A stretch of DNA of 64,000 nucleotides from Oscillospiraceae bacterium (GCA_910575695.1 CAJTGJ010000010.1:54769-118768); one strand, 5' to 3'; positions 1 to 8,625 are shown, numbered from the stretch's first letter. The notes: a model not told the origin generated them from the letters alone. Numbers and translations are program-made.

Positions 1-26
1 TGGTTTGTCCAGCGGAGATAAACAAA

Positions 27-69
27 AAAAGAGCGTGCAACGAGAAAATGTCCCGCTGCACGCTCTTTT
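27..69 (-). terminator. Intrinsic terminator, usable on both strands
   Basis: A 13-bp perfect stem (27-39 with 57-69) has an A-run on its left, which is a T-run when read leftwards. It lies downstream of the leftward DUF5348 gene and would end that transcript. The right arm also ends in four Ts, so rightward termination is possible. Confidence 0.7.
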
Positions 70-152
70 AATATATAGATTCTTATAAAATTGCTGTGTA
101 AACGGACATGCGTCTCCCATGCCAATACAGCACAGGAGACGCACATCGTTAT

Positions 153-392
153 TTATGTTTCCACGAACAATCCCACCGGGCACACATCAGAGTAACCTGG
201 AGTGGAGATGTACCAGCAGGCAGGGCCAATATCGCTCCAGCTTACCTCCAGAGTGATGTCATGCCAGCCGTCTGGGAACAGGGCCCGGAAGCACTGCCCG
301 GCATGAATACCATAGCCATCCAGCAGCAAGCGAGGATGGGGATCGGTGTCATTGGGACTGGGAAGTTTAAGCTGGCCGATTTTCTTTGCCAT
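153..392 (-). CDS. DUF5348 family protein
   Basis: A 79-residue soluble protein. The order is a basic start, a leucine-rich segment with YGIHAGQCF, then a GWHDITLEVSWSD strand and a tyrosine/cysteine-rich end. This resembles the small DUF5348 family common on Clostridia mobile elements, whose function is unknown. The start is the ATG at 392, behind an AAGGAGG ribosome site. It is the last leftward gene before the terminator at 27-69. The family call comes from memory of the motif layout and was not searched. Confidence 0.6.
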   Translation of the reverse strand: MAKKIGQLKLPSPNDTDPHPRLLLDGYGIHAGQCFRALFPDGWHDITLEVSWSDIGPACWYISTPGYSDVCPVGLFVET

Positions 393-476
393 GGCGGCGT
401 CCTCCTTTTTCTACGGTAGGCCTTTCTAACGATTGTAGAATAACATGGTTCCTGTTACTTTACGGTCGAATTTTGT

Positions 477-1169
477 CTATACCCGCTCGAAAATAATCTG
501 CTTGCGGAGATAGAGGTTGGCTACCGCCATGGTTACGCTTTCTACACTTTTAGATGCCTGCATCCGGGCCGGCATATTGTCGCTGGTGGAGTCATCGTCA
601 TTATAAAGAGCCGTCATCAGCTTTTCGCTGGTGGAGACATCCTTGACGCCCAGCTCCTCGCACTTAACCAGTTCCGCCGTAGACAGCAGCTCCTGTCGGG
701 CCAGGGCCATAACACGCGCTTCTACAGCATTGGGGCGATCCTTACGGAATAACTCCATAGCACGGGAGATCGGGATTCCACGGCAGATAACCAGCTTCAC
801 AAAGGTTGCCAGCCGCAGCGGCAGACTCTCCGACAGCGGCGCAACATACAGGCTGCCAATCAGATCATACACCGCCTCAAAATCCGTGTCGCCGGCCCCA
901 GAGGCCACAAGACCCCGTGTCATCAGCCGCTGCAGGCAGTTGTATAATGTACGCTTAGGCTGTACCCCGCACTCCCAGGAGAGCCGGTCATATTCTTTTT
1001 CCAGCCGCTCAAAGCTCAATACCTGCCAGTTGAGAGCGGTCCAGACCGCCATTTCCTGAATATCCACCAGATACTCCTTCCGATTGATCAGAATGACCGG
1101 ATGGCTCTGGCCGTCAGCGTTTGTCTCGCACCGGAAATGTCCGACAGCGGTATAGTATGTCTTTCTCAT
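477..1169 (-). CDS. Hypothetical winged-helix-like protein, paralogue of the gene at 2456-3187
   Basis: 230 residues, no signal peptide or membrane segment. The first 110 residues resemble a winged helix: an acidic helix (EMAVWTALNW), an EYDRLSWECG segment, then LQRLMTRGLVASG as recognition helix and wing. The product of 2456-3187 has the same plan (TYYxxVGxxR start, GALWNAL, CLCEREFIISGNGE), so the two are paralogues now separated by an IS. The start is the ATG at 1169 behind GGGAGG. A regulatory or DNA-binding role is inferred only from fold-like features. Confidence 0.6.
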   Translation of the reverse strand: MRKTYYTAVGHFRCETNADGQSHPVILINRKEYLVDIQEMAVWTALNWQVLSFERLEKEYDRLSWECGVQPKRTLYNCLQRLMTRGLVASGAGDTDFEAVYDLIGSLYVAPLSESLPLRLATFVKLVICRGIPISRAMELFRKDRPNAVEARVMALARQELLSTAELVKCEELGVKDVSTSEKLMTALYNDDDSTSDNMPARMQASKSVESVTMAVANLYLRKQIIFERV

Positions 1170-1376
1170 AATGGAACCTCCCCAATATCGTGATATATTG
1201 TTTTACGAAAAATCCCTGCTTTTTTCAACAAGATAACAAAAATATTGTTGCAATTTCAGACATACCGTGTGATTGTAGGGACATTATCAGCAGCACTTCA
1301 TCGATGGATTCTCCAGGTGATCTGTCGAGATAGCTTCGGTAGGGAATACTCCTGTGCGCACAGAGCAGTTACTTCA
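1170..1376. other. Intergenic region with operator-like palindrome and original stop of the interrupted neighbour
   Basis: Upstream of the 477-1169 gene, an interrupted palindrome CAATAT-N6-ATATTG (1183-1200) sits next to the ribosome site and could be an operator. At 1369-1371 the leftward strand carries TAA, which was the stop codon of the paralogous gene before the IS arrived. A 12-bp palindrome CTGTGCGCACAG lies near 1352-1363. No gene is seen. Confidence 0.4.
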
Positions 1377-2510
1377 GGCAACACCGCATAAATCAGGGCA
1401 AAAATAAAACGGCCAGTCAAAGAAAACCAGCCGTTGGAGAAATGGTGTTGAAATGGCTGAGCGCAAACTGAATCAGGCCGCCAGGCAGGGCCTGTCAGCC
1501 AGGATCAGGTTTGCCAAAGCAAACACCATATTCAGTTTTGCGGTCTGTTTCAGCAGCCCTCGGTATCTGGTTTTTCGGTATTGGAATCTACCCTTGACTA
1601 CCGCGAAAACGTGCTCGACTTTTGCTCTGACCGAGGATTTCTCGTGCTCCCTGCGTTTGATCTGTGCCTTGGAACGAGCGGAATTGTTCTTTGCCTGAGA
1701 GGGGCGGCGGTTGATTTTGTACTGAATTTTCTTGCCATCCTTGTTCCGAAGTACAGCGTCTTCCCGTTTTTCGGCACCAAGGTAACCACTGTCGCCATGA
1801 ACCGTCTCTTCCTCACCGCTCAGCAGCTGCGCCGTCATCGTTACATCATGGACATTCGCCGCGGTGACTTTCAGGGTGTGCACCAACCCGGTATCCTTGT
1901 CTACGCCGATGTGGGCTTTATAGCCAACGTGCCAGTTGTTCCCCTTTTTCGTTGAATGGGCCTCCGGATCACGCTTCTTTTCTGCATTTTTCCTGCTTGA
2001 CGGTGCAGAAATCAGGGTTGAATCCACAATCGTCCCCTTTTTCAGCAACAGTCCCCGTTCTTGCAGCAGCCTGGTCACCTGGGCGAACAGCTTTTCCTGT
2101 ATCCCGTTGCGGGTCAGCAGGTTCCGAAACCGGCCCAGCGTGTCTCCGTCCGGCACCTGATTGCTGGATCCCACCCCGCAGAAATCTGAGAATGCCCGGC
2201 TGTCGATCACTTCCGCTACCGTTCCATCATCTGACATCGTATACAGATTTTGCAGCACATACAGGCGCAGCATCAACTCGATCCCGTAGGGCTTGTTCCC
2301 GCGCTCTCCTTTGTAATACCACGGCCTGATCTCTTCTACCCATTTCCCCCACGGTATCAGTTGATCTATTTGCTCCAAAAATTCTTTCTTTTTTGTCCGG
2401 GCCTGGGACAGCTCGTCCATTAGTCCAGATAGACTCATTTGTTTATTCATGTCCTTTATTCTATCATATCCTCCCTCTTTTTTCTCCCCTTATTTTTGTG
2501 CGGGATTGCC
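1377..2510 (-). mobile_element. IS5-family insertion sequence, complete
   Basis: 1134 bp. The terminal inverted repeats begin GGCAA and share GGCAA..CCGCA.AAA (left from 1377, right from 2510 inwards). A perfect 4-bp target duplication, TTCA, lies at 1373-1376 and 2511-2514. One transposase gene fills the element leftwards. The intact repeats, duplication and ORF suggest a recent and possibly active copy. It landed on the last codons of the 2456-3187 gene and removed its stop. Confidence 0.9.
1473..2450 (-). CDS. IS5-family transposase
   Basis: 325 residues, cytoplasmic DDE transposase that moves the surrounding IS. It has an N-terminal helical DNA-binding region with the DUF772-like segment GIELMLRLYVLQNLY, then catalytic strands: Asp in GTIVDST, Asp in HGDSGYLG, and Glu in KVEHVFAVVKGRF with the YRK-like signature (FQYRKTRYRG). 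The length is normal for a single-ORF IS5-group enzyme. The ATG at 2450 lies close to the right inverted repeat. No frameshift was found. Confidence 0.93.
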   Translation of the reverse strand: MNKQMSLSGLMDELSQARTKKKEFLEQIDQLIPWGKWVEEIRPWYYKGERGNKPYGIELMLRLYVLQNLYTMSDDGTVAEVIDSRAFSDFCGVGSSNQVPDGDTLGRFRNLLTRNGIQEKLFAQVTRLLQERGLLLKKGTIVDSTLISAPSSRKNAEKKRDPEAHSTKKGNNWHVGYKAHIGVDKDTGLVHTLKVTAANVHDVTMTAQLLSGEEETVHGDSGYLGAEKREDAVLRNKDGKKIQYKINRRPSQAKNNSARSKAQIKRREHEKSSVRAKVEHVFAVVKGRFQYRKTRYRGLLKQTAKLNMVFALANLILADRPCLAA

Positions 2511-3187
2511 TTCATACAAATGATCCGCCCCTCCTGCCGCAGGGTAAAAACAGCGTCCAGAACACTTTCCAGTCGCGGAGAACTATACATCATCTCGGCG
2601 TATACCTTCATAGCTTTGTCTCTATAGCGGTCTATGCTGTCTGTGACGCTTTTGAGGGTTTCAGAGCTCCATGACTTGCATTCCACCGCCATGACTATCT
2701 GCGCGGTAGTCAGCGGCGTTTTCCGCACCAGAGCCAGCACTTCGCTTTCCTGCTGAGAGAGCCGCCGCTTAGGGCGCAGCGAATGGAGAGCCGGTTTATG
2801 CAACGGCAGAAGAAAAGAGGCTTGTGTCCGCCGGGTGTCCCTTCCGGGAGGTGGGAGAATGAGGATATCTTGCATCATATCATACCATGCCTCGATCTCA
2901 TACTCCCCATTGCCACTAATAATAAACTCCCGCTCACATAGGCAACTGAGACATTCATCAAAGGAGACATCCTCACTCATACCAAGTTCATCAAGAAGAT
3001 TCCTATATTCGGTTCTCATCTCCTCATCGGTAAGCGGCTTATGGCTGAGTGCATTCCACAGCGCTCCCTCATGGGGAGACAAACGGTACTCACCCCTCTT
3101 CGATAAAACGGTCAAATGGGCCTTGGCCCCCAGGTCATGGTTTGAGCGCAGGTATCCGACAGACAAATAATAAGTAAGTTTTTTCAT
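2456..3187 (-). CDS. Hypothetical winged-helix-like protein with IS-altered C terminus
   Basis: 243 residues, paralogue of the product of 477-1169, with N-terminal winged-helix-like features and a central RRLSQQESEVLALVRKTPLT helical region. The ATG at 3187 follows GGAGGT. Residues up to RIICMK are native. Joining the sequence across the IS shows the next codon was TAA, so the last roughly 18 residues (lysine-rich, from AIPHKN on) are read from the IS inverted repeat. The protein may still work, because only a tail was added. Function unknown. Confidence 0.6.
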   Translation of the reverse strand: MKKLTYYLSVGYLRSNHDLGAKAHLTVLSKRGEYRLSPHEGALWNALSHKPLTDEEMRTEYRNLLDELGMSEDVSFDECLSCLCEREFIISGNGEYEIEAWYDMMQDILILPPPGRDTRRTQASFLLPLHKPALHSLRPKRRLSQQESEVLALVRKTPLTTAQIVMAVECKSWSSETLKSVTDSIDRYRDKAMKVYAEMMYSSPRLESVLDAVFTLRQEGRIICMKAIPHKNKGRKKREDMIE

Positions 3188-3255
3188 ATGTGACCTCCAA
3201 ATCTACTGGCAATTATGTGTTTATGCGGCGTTATCCTGGACGCTGAAGAAAATAG

Positions 3256-3284
3256 TTGGCTTTCCCCTGTCAATGTGGTATACT
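3256..3284 (+). promoter_or_regulatory. Sigma-70-type promoter for the DUF4317 gene
   Basis: TTGGCT (3256-3261), a 17-bp spacer, then TATACT (3279-3284). Transcription would begin near 3291, inside the longest open frame. This supports the downstream TTG at 3337 as the true start. Confidence 0.65.
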
Positions 3285-3336
3285 CGGCCTTGCTATCGCA
3301 AGGCGTCAGCAAACCGAAAAAGAGAGGAGAAGCAAA

Positions 3337-4485
3337 TTGAATAAAAAAGAAATCGGCGAGCTTAGCCGCCGCTGGAAGCCGGAAAAGTGTGCTGTCAGCC
3401 GAATCTACGGCTGTTATGTGTCTGGAAGCGAAAAACGGATCGTTGCCGACTTGGATGAAAGCCTGGGGCGCATGTCCCAGGATGAGGCGGAGTTCTATCT
3501 TGGCTTTCTGAAAAAGGTGCTCTCCGGCACCCAGGGCCGCAACCTCATTGACGTTGTATTCTCTACCAATCAGGTTACAGATAGCGATGAGCATCGGCTG
3601 TTGATGGATCTGAAGAAGACAAGCCTCCAAAACGGAGAAGCCCGCCGGATGTTTTACCAGAAAGTCATAGACTGCCTGGAAATGGACGAGGAAAACTATC
3701 TGATCCTGATGGCGTCCGATTCCTACGACGTACCCCGCCGAGGAAAGGATGATGAACTCCAAACCGATGCTTCAGATGATGTATTTACCTATTTCCTCTG
3801 CGCTGTCTGCCCAGTAAAAGAGAACAAGGCCAGCCTGGACTATTTCCCGGGCGACAATGAGTTTCATTGTTCTGACAGTCATACAGTGGCACCGCCGGAG
3901 CTGGGCTTTTTGTTCCCGGCCTTTGATGACCGGGCCGCCAACATCTATAACGCCCTGTTCTATACAAAAAAGCCGGATAATCTGCACCAGGAGTTCATTG
4001 ATGCTGTTTTCCATACGGAGCCGCCCTTGTCCGCAGCGGAGCAGCGGGAGAATTTTGAGGCGGCCCTTACCGAAACGCTGGGGGACGCCTGCAGCCTGGA
4101 TATTGTGCAGGCAGTCTATGAGCAGCTGGCCGAAAAGATCGCCGAGCACAAGGAAAGCAAGAATCCAGAGCCGCTCTCCCTTACGCCCAAGGATGTAAGC
4201 AGTATGCTTCGTGACTGTGGCGTGCAGGAAGATCAAGCCGCCGCCTTCGAGGAACAATGCGCTGTTTCCTTGGGGGAGGGAGCGGTTCTGAATCCTGTAA
4301 ACCTGGTGGACACCGGGCGCTTTGAGGTCAAGACAGCCGAAGCCAGACTAATCGTTGACCCGGCCTGTTCCTATGTAGTAGAGACCCGTGTGATCGACGG
4401 CAAACGCTACATTCTCATACCAGCCGGCGAGGAAGTCGAAGTCAACGGACTTCCCATCCGGGTTGGAGAGACCGGCGAGGGCTGA
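3337..4485 (+). CDS. DUF4317 domain-containing protein
   Basis: 382 residues, soluble, function unknown. The start LNKKEIGELSRRWKPE and CAVSRIYGCYVSG are typical of DUF4317 proteins found widely in Clostridia, often on mobile elements. The TTG at 3337 is chosen because AGGAG lies 8 nt upstream, the family begins with (M)NKKEI, and the promoter at 3256-3284 overlaps the extra upstream codons. It is acidic in the middle (LEMDEENYLILMASDSYDVP) and ends in a small beta-rich domain. It stands alone on the forward strand between leftward genes. Confidence 0.8.
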   Translation: MNKKEIGELSRRWKPEKCAVSRIYGCYVSGSEKRIVADLDESLGRMSQDEAEFYLGFLKKVLSGTQGRNLIDVVFSTNQVTDSDEHRLLMDLKKTSLQNGEARRMFYQKVIDCLEMDEENYLILMASDSYDVPRRGKDDELQTDASDDVFTYFLCAVCPVKENKASLDYFPGDNEFHCSDSHTVAPPELGFLFPAFDDRAANIYNALFYTKKPDNLHQEFIDAVFHTEPPLSAAEQRENFEAALTETLGDACSLDIVQAVYEQLAEKIAEHKESKNPEPLSLTPKDVSSMLRDCGVQEDQAAAFEEQCAVSLGEGAVLNPVNLVDTGRFEVKTAEARLIVDPACSYVVETRVIDGKRYILIPAGEEVEVNGLPIRVGETGEG

Positions 4486-4617
4486 CAAGGTCAACAGGGA
4501 CTCATTCATATGGAGGAGAGAGCAATCTGCCTGGCTCCATTCCTGAAAAAGCCATACGCAGACCCGCTGCAAAATGGGAAGTACACCTCGCATGACCGAT
4601 TTACCATCTCTTAATAC

Positions 4618-5223
4618 TTATGCGATCATCATAAAAAAAGCGGCGCCACCCTCGGTGATGAGGGTGGCGTCCTTTCTCAATTTCTCCGCCGCACGGGAGA
4701 TCCATGCCCCTACAAGGTTGGGCTTGACCCCATAGAGCCGCGCGATATCGGCTCCTGTGTAGCCGCTGATTTTCAGTTCCATGGCTTCGATGCCAAGCCG
4801 TGCCGTTCCGCTATAGGTACGGCGTCCATATTCCAGCAGTTGCGTAAGGCAGAGCTTGTCCATCTGCCAGTCGGTATCATCGTAAGAAATCAGGCGCTCT
4901 CTAGTCTGCCCGTTTTCTTCACAGTCATCCAGGGAGATAACCAGCGCATTCCTGCGCTTAGCCTGAAGCGCACGGCAGTGATCCAGCAGATGGTTGCGGA
5001 TGACGGTTCCCGCGTAAGTGGAAAATTGTGTCCCCGCATGGGCATCATAGGATACCGCCGCATAACACAGAGCCTCGCAGCCCTCCTGAAAGAGGTCGTC
5101 ATATCCCATGCCGCAGACGTTTTCGTTAACATCAACACTGCGCCGGAGCGTCCAGTGGACTAACTGTAAGTTTTCTTCTACCAAGGCCTGCTGACTGCTG
5201 GTAAGCGGTACATACTGTTTCAT
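4618..5223 (-). CDS. Sigma-70 family RNA polymerase sigma factor, accessory type
   Basis: 201 residues. Region 2 is clear (YDDLFQEGCEALCYAAVSYD, then FSTYAGTVIRNHLLDHCR). A C-terminal helix-turn-helix matches region 4 (GYTGADIARLYGVKPNLVGAWISRAAEKLRK). It should direct RNA polymerase to a small set of element promoters. The start is the ATG at 5223 behind GAGAGGAG; the longer frame upstream overlaps the DUF3268 gene. It sits 20 nt after that gene, probably in one transcript. Its last 16 codons contain a terminator-like hairpin. Confidence 0.8.
   Translation of the reverse strand: MKQYVPLTSSQQALVEENLQLVHWTLRRSVDVNENVCGMGYDDLFQEGCEALCYAAVSYDAHAGTQFSTYAGTVIRNHLLDHCRALQAKRRNALVISLDDCEENGQTRERLISYDDTDWQMDKLCLTQLLEYGRRTYSGTARLGIEAMELKISGYTGADIARLYGVKPNLVGAWISRAAEKLRKDATLITEGGAAFFMMIA
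4633..4669 (-). terminator. Terminator-like hairpin inside the end of the sigma-factor gene
   Basis: Read leftwards, a perfect 10-bp stem (4660-4669 with 4644-4653, 6-nt loop) is followed after four bases by seven Ts (4639-4633). The reading frame continues through it to a stop at 4618. The signal therefore encodes protein and would end transcription just before the stop codon. Confidence 0.6.
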
Positions 5224-5242
5224 ATTCTCTCCTCTCTTTCTG

Positions 5243-5641
5243 CTAAGCTGCCTGGGGCTGTGCGCCAAGAAAATGTCCGCACAGCCGAATGACCTGTTCA
5301 CAGCGGTACTCGGAAAAATGTCCAATGTGAGTCTCTGCTTCTGGCAGGCCCAGTTGGATCTGAAGCCAGCGATATGCTTCTTTCCTGCTCATATAGCCGC
5401 ACTCCCAGAATCTGCTTAACGCGCGATGGGCTTCCTGCCGCTTCCGCCGCAGGGGCCTGTCTGCCAGCGTTCCCATGGGAAGACCGTTCTCCCGGTGTGC
5501 CGCCACATAGGCGTCGCAAACCGGATACCGGGCGCAGACATAAACTTTTTCATCAGATTCTGCACCACTGCGGACTGCCTTTGCCGGCCGTAAAAGAGCC
5601 TTGGAGCCGCAGTATGGGCATGTGATCTTAACGTGTTTCAT
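5243..5641 (-). CDS. DUF3268 family zinc-finger protein
   Basis: 132 residues. An N-terminal zinc ribbon (ITCPYCGSKALL ... VYVCARYPVCDAYV) has paired cysteines, followed by a basic helical stretch (RPLRRKRQEAHRALSRFW) and a helical end rich in aromatic residues. This matches the DUF3268 zinc-finger family of Clostridia mobile elements. A nucleic-acid-binding role is likely but unproven. The ATG at 5641 follows a weak GAAGGGAAAT site. It is first of a two-gene leftward unit with the sigma factor. Confidence 0.75.
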   Translation of the reverse strand: MKHVKITCPYCGSKALLRPAKAVRSGAESDEKVYVCARYPVCDAYVAAHRENGLPMGTLADRPLRRKRQEAHRALSRFWECGYMSRKEAYRWLQIQLGLPEAETHIGHFSEYRCEQVIRLCGHFLGAQPQAA

Positions 5642-5976
5642 TCAATTTCCCTTCTTTCTATCGAATCGGTGAGTGTGCCTGCGCATTTCATCCTGACAGC
5701 AAACGGCGTGATTCTGGCTATTCCGGAGAAGACTTCCGGGCATATGGACGCTAAAGCCGCTCTGCTGGCTTTTCCCGCAGGCAGTAAGGTGACTCTATTC
5801 AGTTTTCACATGAGAATTTGCGTTGGCATTATTTATCTCTCACTTTTATTACGCACCGCTCAAAGAGAAAAAGAGCACGAAATTTTGTGAATTTTCTGTA
5901 AATAAAGGCCAATTCAACGATTGGGTATGTTTTGGACTGGATTCTCGCTATGGATAGAGCGATATACCTGTCTCTG
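5642..5976. other. Non-coding region upstream of DUF3268 gene
   Basis: About 330 bases between divergent transcription units. Short open frames exist on both strands, but none has a ribosome site or protein-like composition. The leftward strand would be the 5' leader of the DUF3268 gene. A structured RNA named after DUF3268 has been described from comparative genomics, and this is the position where it would lie. I could not confirm its fold here. Confidence 0.3.
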
Positions 5977-6005
5977 TTGCGAAAAATGCCGCAGCATGGT
6001 ATGAT
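5977..6005 (+). promoter_or_regulatory. Promoter of the polymerase/repair operon
   Basis: TTGCGA (5977-5982), a 17-bp spacer and TATGAT (6000-6005). The predicted start is about 35 bases before the polymerase ATG. No canonical Gram-positive LexA box (GAAC-N4-GTTC) was seen around it. Confidence 0.6.
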
Positions 6006-6048
6006 AAGAAGCAAGAGAGCATAGAACACAGGAAAAGGAGGGCGGAAC

Positions 6049-7569
6049 ATGGAAAAAATCTATATTGCCATAGACCTCAAATCGTTCTATAGCAGTGTAG
6101 AGTGCATGGAGCGAGGACTTGACCCCCTGACCACAAACCTTGTGGTAGCCGACGCCAGCCGCACGGAAAAGACTATCTGCCTGGCCGTGTCCCCCTCCCT
6201 GAAGGCCTACGGCATCTCTGGCCGGGCAAGGCTGTTTGAGGTGGTACAGCGGGCAAAAGAGATTAACGCCGCCCGATTGCGCTCCGCTCCGGGGCGGCAG
6301 TTTTCCGGCTCATCGTGGAACGATCCAGAGTTGAGGGCAGATCCTGGTCTGTCGCTGGATTATATCGTTGCACCGCCCCATATGGCCCATTACATGAAGT
6401 GCAGCACCGAGGTCTACGCGGTGTATCTGAAATATGTGGCCCCCTCCGACATCCACCCGTACAGCATCGACGAGGTGTTCATCGATGCCACCCATTACCT
6501 CTCGACCTATAAGCTCACCGCCCGGGAACTGGCAATGAAAATGATCCTAGATGTGCTGGAAACCACCGGTATCACTGCTACGGCGGGCATCGGCACCAAT
6601 CTCTATCTTTGCAAAGTGGCGATGGACATTTGGGCAAAGCACATCCCGCCTGACAAAAACGGCGTGCGCATTGCGGAACTGGATGAAATGAGTTACCGCC
6701 GCAACCTGTGGAGCCACCGGCCTCTCACTGATTTCTGGCGTGTGGGTCCGGGGTATGCTAAAAAGCTGGAGGCCAGCGGTCTCTACACCATGGGTGACAT
6801 CGCCCGATGCTCCGCCGGAAGCCCCGCCGATTATTACAATGAGGAACTGCTCTACAAACTGTTCGGCGTGAACGCAGAGACCTTAATCGACCACGCCTGG
6901 GGTTGGGAGCCTTGCGGTATGGCGGACATCAAGGCATACAAGCCGGAGTCCAACAGCACCGGGGCGGGACAGGTTTTGCAGTGTCCCTATCCCTTTGACA
7001 AAGCCAGATTGGTGGCGTGGGAGATGGCGGACCAGCTCGCTTTAGATCTCGTAGCCCAGCGGCTTGTCACAAAGCAGCTGACGCTGACGGTGGGCTATGA
7101 CATCGAAAATCTGAAAGACCCCGCCCGGCGCAAACAGTACCGAGGCGAGGTCACAGTAGACCGCTATGGCCGCTCTATCCCCAAACACGCCCATGGCACC
7201 GCCAATCTGAGCGATTATACCGCTTCCTCCAAGCGCATCACTGGGGCTATTCTGGAGCTGTTTGACCGGATCGTGGACAAACAGCTGCTGGTGCGACGGC
7301 TGTATCTCACTGCCAACCGGGTCACACCAGAGAAGGACGCCCGGAGCGAGCAGCCTATGGAGCAGCTCAACCTCTTTACCGACTATGAAGCCGTCCAGGC
7401 GGAAAAAGAAGCTGAAGCGGCGGCGCTGGCCCGGGAGCGGAAACTCCAGGAGGCCATGCTGGCGATCAAAAGCAGATTTGGAAAGAACGCTATTTTAAAG
7501 GGGACAAACCTTGTGGACGGCGCTACGGCGGCGGATCGTAACGGCCGCATTGGAGGGCATAAAGCGTGA
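6049..7569 (+). CDS. Y-family DNA polymerase (DinB/UmuC/UvrX-like)
   Basis: 506 residues, translesion DNA polymerase. The palm has IYIAIDLKSFYSSVEC with the first metal-binding Asp near residue 9, and the YSIDEVFIDATHY motif with Asp/Glu near 140. Later come the fingers/thumb segment (TATAGIGTNLYLCKVAMDIWAK), the helix-hairpin-helix region (FWRVGPGYAKKLEASGLYTMGDIA) and a little-finger domain. The length fits the Gram-positive UvrX/UmuC group. The ATG at 6049 follows AAGGAGGG. It heads an operon with a DNA glycosylase and a YolD-like protein, suggesting DNA-damage tolerance. Confidence 0.92.
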   Translation: MEKIYIAIDLKSFYSSVECMERGLDPLTTNLVVADASRTEKTICLAVSPSLKAYGISGRARLFEVVQRAKEINAARLRSAPGRQFSGSSWNDPELRADPGLSLDYIVAPPHMAHYMKCSTEVYAVYLKYVAPSDIHPYSIDEVFIDATHYLSTYKLTARELAMKMILDVLETTGITATAGIGTNLYLCKVAMDIWAKHIPPDKNGVRIAELDEMSYRRNLWSHRPLTDFWRVGPGYAKKLEASGLYTMGDIARCSAGSPADYYNEELLYKLFGVNAETLIDHAWGWEPCGMADIKAYKPESNSTGAGQVLQCPYPFDKARLVAWEMADQLALDLVAQRLVTKQLTLTVGYDIENLKDPARRKQYRGEVTVDRYGRSIPKHAHGTANLSDYTASSKRITGAILELFDRIVDKQLLVRRLYLTANRVTPEKDARSEQPMEQLNLFTDYEAVQAEKEAEAAALARERKLQEAMLAIKSRFGKNAILKGTNLVDGATAADRNGRIGGHKA

Positions 7570-8129
7570 AAAATATCATCAACCGCTGTGCCTGGGTCAA
7601 CCTGAAGAATCCGCTGTATGTACGCTACCACGATACCGAGTGGGGCGTCCCGCAGCATTCGGACCGGATACTCTTTGAACTTCTGATTGTAGAGGGTTTC
7701 CAGGCCGGCTTGTCCTGGGAGTGCGTACTGAACAAGCGCGAGAACTTCCGGGCGGCCTATGACGGCTTTGATGTGGAGAAGGTCAGCTGCTATGGCGAAG
7801 AGAAAATCCATGCGCTGCTGTCCGACCCAGGCATCATACGAAACAGGCTGAAGGTATATGCCAGCGTGACCAACGCAAAGGCCTTTACGAAGATCCAGGC
7901 GGAGTATGGCTCCTTCGATGCGTATATCTGGGGCTTTACCAATGGGGCTGTCATCCGGGAAAGCTACGATACGCGGACGACCTCGCCGCTGTCCGATTTG
8001 ATTTCCAAGGATCTGAAAAAACGCGGGATGAAATTCGTTGGCTCTACTGTCGTTTATTCTTATCTTCAGGCAATCGGAATCTTGAACGGTCATGGGCCGG
8101 AATGTGACTGTTTTAAGACCGGGAAATAA
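7566..8129 (+). CDS. tag: DNA-3-methyladenine glycosylase I
   Basis: 187 residues. It removes 3-methyladenine from alkylated DNA in base-excision repair. The family signatures are clear: RCAWVN at the start (zinc-binding Cys), YHDTEWGVPQHSDRILFELLIVEGFQAGLSWECVL, and the C-terminal zinc ligands near HGPECDCF. It starts at GTG 7566, overlapping the polymerase stop by 4 nt, so the two are translationally coupled. This coupling supports a shared damage-repair role. Confidence 0.93.
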   Translation: MKNIINRCAWVNLKNPLYVRYHDTEWGVPQHSDRILFELLIVEGFQAGLSWECVLNKRENFRAAYDGFDVEKVSCYGEEKIHALLSDPGIIRNRLKVYASVTNAKAFTKIQAEYGSFDAYIWGFTNGAVIRESYDTRTTSPLSDLISKDLKKRGMKFVGSTVVYSYLQAIGILNGHGPECDCFKTGK

Positions 8130-8148
8130 AATTGTGGGAGGCCATATC

Positions 8149-8625
8149 ATGCCGGGAAACAAGGACACACATCAATACGATGATATCATCGGCCTTCCCC
8201 ACCATGTATCAGACCGCCATCCGCAAATGTCCATGTCGGACAGGGCGGCCCAGTTTTCACCTTTCGCGGCCCTGTCCGGCTATGAGGACGCCGTTCGTGA
8301 AACGGCGCGGCTGACCGACAGCAAAATTGAACTGGCCGAAGAAGAACAGGCCATTCTGAGCGACCGGCTTCAGTTATTATCAGAAGTGGGCGACGGCGCT
8401 GAGGCTTCGTTTACCTTTTTTCAGCCTGACCCCAAAAAGGCGGGAGGCGCTTACGTTACAGTATGCGGTTGTGTTAAGCGTATGGATACTTTCGAGCAGA
8501 CCGTCATCCTGACAGACGGAACAAGGATACCCATGGAGGATATCCTGGCCGTTCAGTGCGAGGCATTGGAGCGTTTTGCCGCCAGCGGGAACGATGCATC
8601 ACAAGAGGGGGCGGGTACGCTTTGA
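8149..8625 (+). CDS. YolD-like family protein
   Basis: 158 residues. HPQMSMSDRAAQFSPFAALSGYED is the typical YolD-like N terminus, followed by a coiled, acidic helix and a beta-rich half (GGAYVTVCGCVKRMD ... TVILTDGTRIPMEDI). YolD proteins are often encoded beside UmuC/UvrX polymerases and are thought to be their partners, as seen here. The ATG at 8149 is preferred because GGGAGG lies just before it. The stop overlaps the start of the transporter gene. Confidence 0.85.
   Translation: MPGNKDTHQYDDIIGLPHHVSDRHPQMSMSDRAAQFSPFAALSGYEDAVRETARLTDSKIELAEEEQAILSDRLQLLSEVGDGAEASFTFFQPDPKKAGGAYVTVCGCVKRMDTFEQTVILTDGTRIPMEDILAVQCEALERFAASGNDASQEGAGTL

Noticed and set aside
3184..3762. 192-codon leftward frame across the DUF4317 promoter and gene start
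   Set aside because: It lies opposite a well-supported gene and has no ribosome site.
4510..4614. 34-codon forward frame after the DUF4317 gene
   Set aside because: Only a weak ribosome site and no recognisable sequence.
5633..5890. 85-codon forward frame in the DUF3268 upstream region
   Set aside because: No ribosome site, and it overlaps the DUF3268 start region.
5880..6048. LexA/DinR box for the polymerase operon
   Set aside because: No GAAC-N4-GTTC or close variant was found.
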